Assembly (NCBI GenBank): GCA_030040175.1
Contig: JASHUF010000229.1
Coordinates: forward strand, 1-5,369
Direction of reading: 5' to 3'
Length of the DNA: 5,369 nucleotides
DNA from: Acidobacteriaceae bacterium
Lineage (GTDB): Bacteria; Acidobacteriota; Terriglobia; Terriglobales; Acidobacteriaceae
Made by a program: the position numbers and the translations under genes. The notes beneath the pieces are model-generated. The model was not told the DNA's origin. It worked only from the letters and a program-made list of their open reading frames with translations, and did not search any database. Shown one piece after another: positions 4,908 to 5,369 of this stretch (positions are counted from its first letter, which is position 1; every line of letters starts with the position of its first letter).

Positions 4908-4935
4908 GCAAGCCGATGCGCGTCTTTCGGCTTGC
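4908..4935 (+). other. Hairpin in the moaA leader
   Basis: GCAAGCCGA (4908-4916) pairs perfectly with TCGGCTTGC (4927-4935) around a 10-base loop, about 70 bases before the moaA start. It may end transcription of the upstream gene (no T-run follows) or be part of a moaA leader RNA. I could not match the surrounding sequence to the molybdenum-cofactor riboswitch with confidence. Confidence 0.4.
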
Positions 4936-5002
4936 TTCGCAGGCGCACTCCGATTCCGGCCCAACGGCGCGAACGATCTGGATGGCATGCTTCGACTGAC
5001 CC

Positions 5003-5369
5003 ATGGCTGCTGCCTTCGTTTCCGAGATTCCCGCGGTGGTCTCCGCGCCACGGCTCACTGACAGCTACGGCCGCACCATCCACGACCTGCGCGTCTCCAT
5101 CACCGACCGCTGCAATTACAAGTGTGTCTACTGCCGCACCGGCGAGCTCGGCGCGCAATATCCCGAGCTCGCAATCGACGAGTACCTGCGCCTCATCTCC
5201 CTCTTCGTCTCCCTCGGCATCACCAAGGTTCGCCTCACCGGCGGCGAGCCGCTCCTGCGCCCCGGTCTCCTCGACCTCGTCGGCGCGCTCGCCCGCCTGC
5301 GCACGCTCGCCGGCAGGCCCCTCGATCTGGCCCTCACCACCAACGGCCATCTCCTCGACTCGCTCGCCC
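5003..5369 (+). CDS. moaA: GTP 3',8-cyclase, N-terminal fragment (molybdenum cofactor synthesis)
   Basis: The gene runs off the right edge; 122 residues are visible. MoaA is a radical S-adenosylmethionine enzyme that, with MoaC, converts GTP to cyclic pyranopterin monophosphate, the first step of molybdenum cofactor synthesis in the cytoplasm. The family lead-in LTDSYGRTIHDLRVSITDRCN (18-38) is clear. Cys37, Cys41 and Cys44 form the CxxxCxxC site for the first iron-sulfur cluster, LTGGEPLLR (78-86) is the SAM-binding motif, and TTNG (112-115) is the next conserved strand. The C-terminal cysteines of the second cluster lie outside the window. After the cluster the sequence reads RTGELGAQYPE instead of the common MP-containing stretch. 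An in-frame stop at 4997-4999 makes ATG 5003 the first possible start; no good ribosome binding site is visible. Codon use matches the neighbouring genes. Confidence 0.93.
   Translation, partial: MAAAFVSEIPAVVSAPRLTDSYGRTIHDLRVSITDRCNYKCVYCRTGELGAQYPELAIDEYLRLISLFVSLGITKVRLTGGEPLLRPGLLDLVGALARLRTLAGRPLDLALTTNGHLLDSLA

Noticed and set aside
4903..5002. Confident call of a molybdenum-cofactor riboswitch
   Set aside because: Only a simple hairpin and short partial resemblances are visible; the full conserved core could not be aligned by eye.
4889..5350. 153-codon minus-strand open frame opposite moaA
   Set aside because: Antisense to clear radical-SAM motifs of MoaA; the translation has no recognisable features.

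Overview
The window is GC-rich and densely coded on both strands, with short intergenic gaps and no long gene-free stretch. Codon use, short GC-rich palindromes between genes, and a secreted Ala/Pro-rich protein ending in a TonB-like domain suggest a soil-type member of the Acidobacteriota (class Terriglobia). That placement rests on recognition and was not tested by a search.

Layout. Bases 1-846 (minus strand) hold two methionine-salvage genes: mtnB, then, after a 95-bp gap carrying a palindrome, the start of mtnD, which runs off the left edge. Divergent from mtnB is a TrmJ-like tRNA 2'-O-methyltransferase (897-1673) whose reading frame carries a second copy of that palindrome. Next is a 533-residue exported protein with a TonB-type C-terminus (1791-3392), followed by a GC hairpin. 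Convergent with it on the minus strand are a VOC/glyoxalase-fold protein (3499-3861) and, upstream of that, a small lysine/arginine-rich protein (3920-4099). Divergent from the small protein are a 92-residue four-cysteine, zinc-ribbon-like protein (4215-4493) and a 92-residue protein with two membrane segments (4586-4864). A 14-bp tandem repeat overlaps the stop codon of the latter. The right edge holds the first 122 residues of MoaA, the radical-SAM enzyme that starts molybdenum cofactor synthesis.

How the genes work together. MtnB and MtnD act close together in the pathway that recycles methylthioadenosine to methionine. TrmJ and MoaA are unrelated housekeeping functions, and the three small or uncharacterised proteins have no visible functional link. 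This looks like an ordinary chromosomal region: no transposase, integrase, phage, toxin-antitoxin, CRISPR or defence genes are visible. The best leads are the palindrome found both between genes and in frame inside trmJ, the stop-overlapping 14-bp tandem repeat, and the small uncharacterised proteins.
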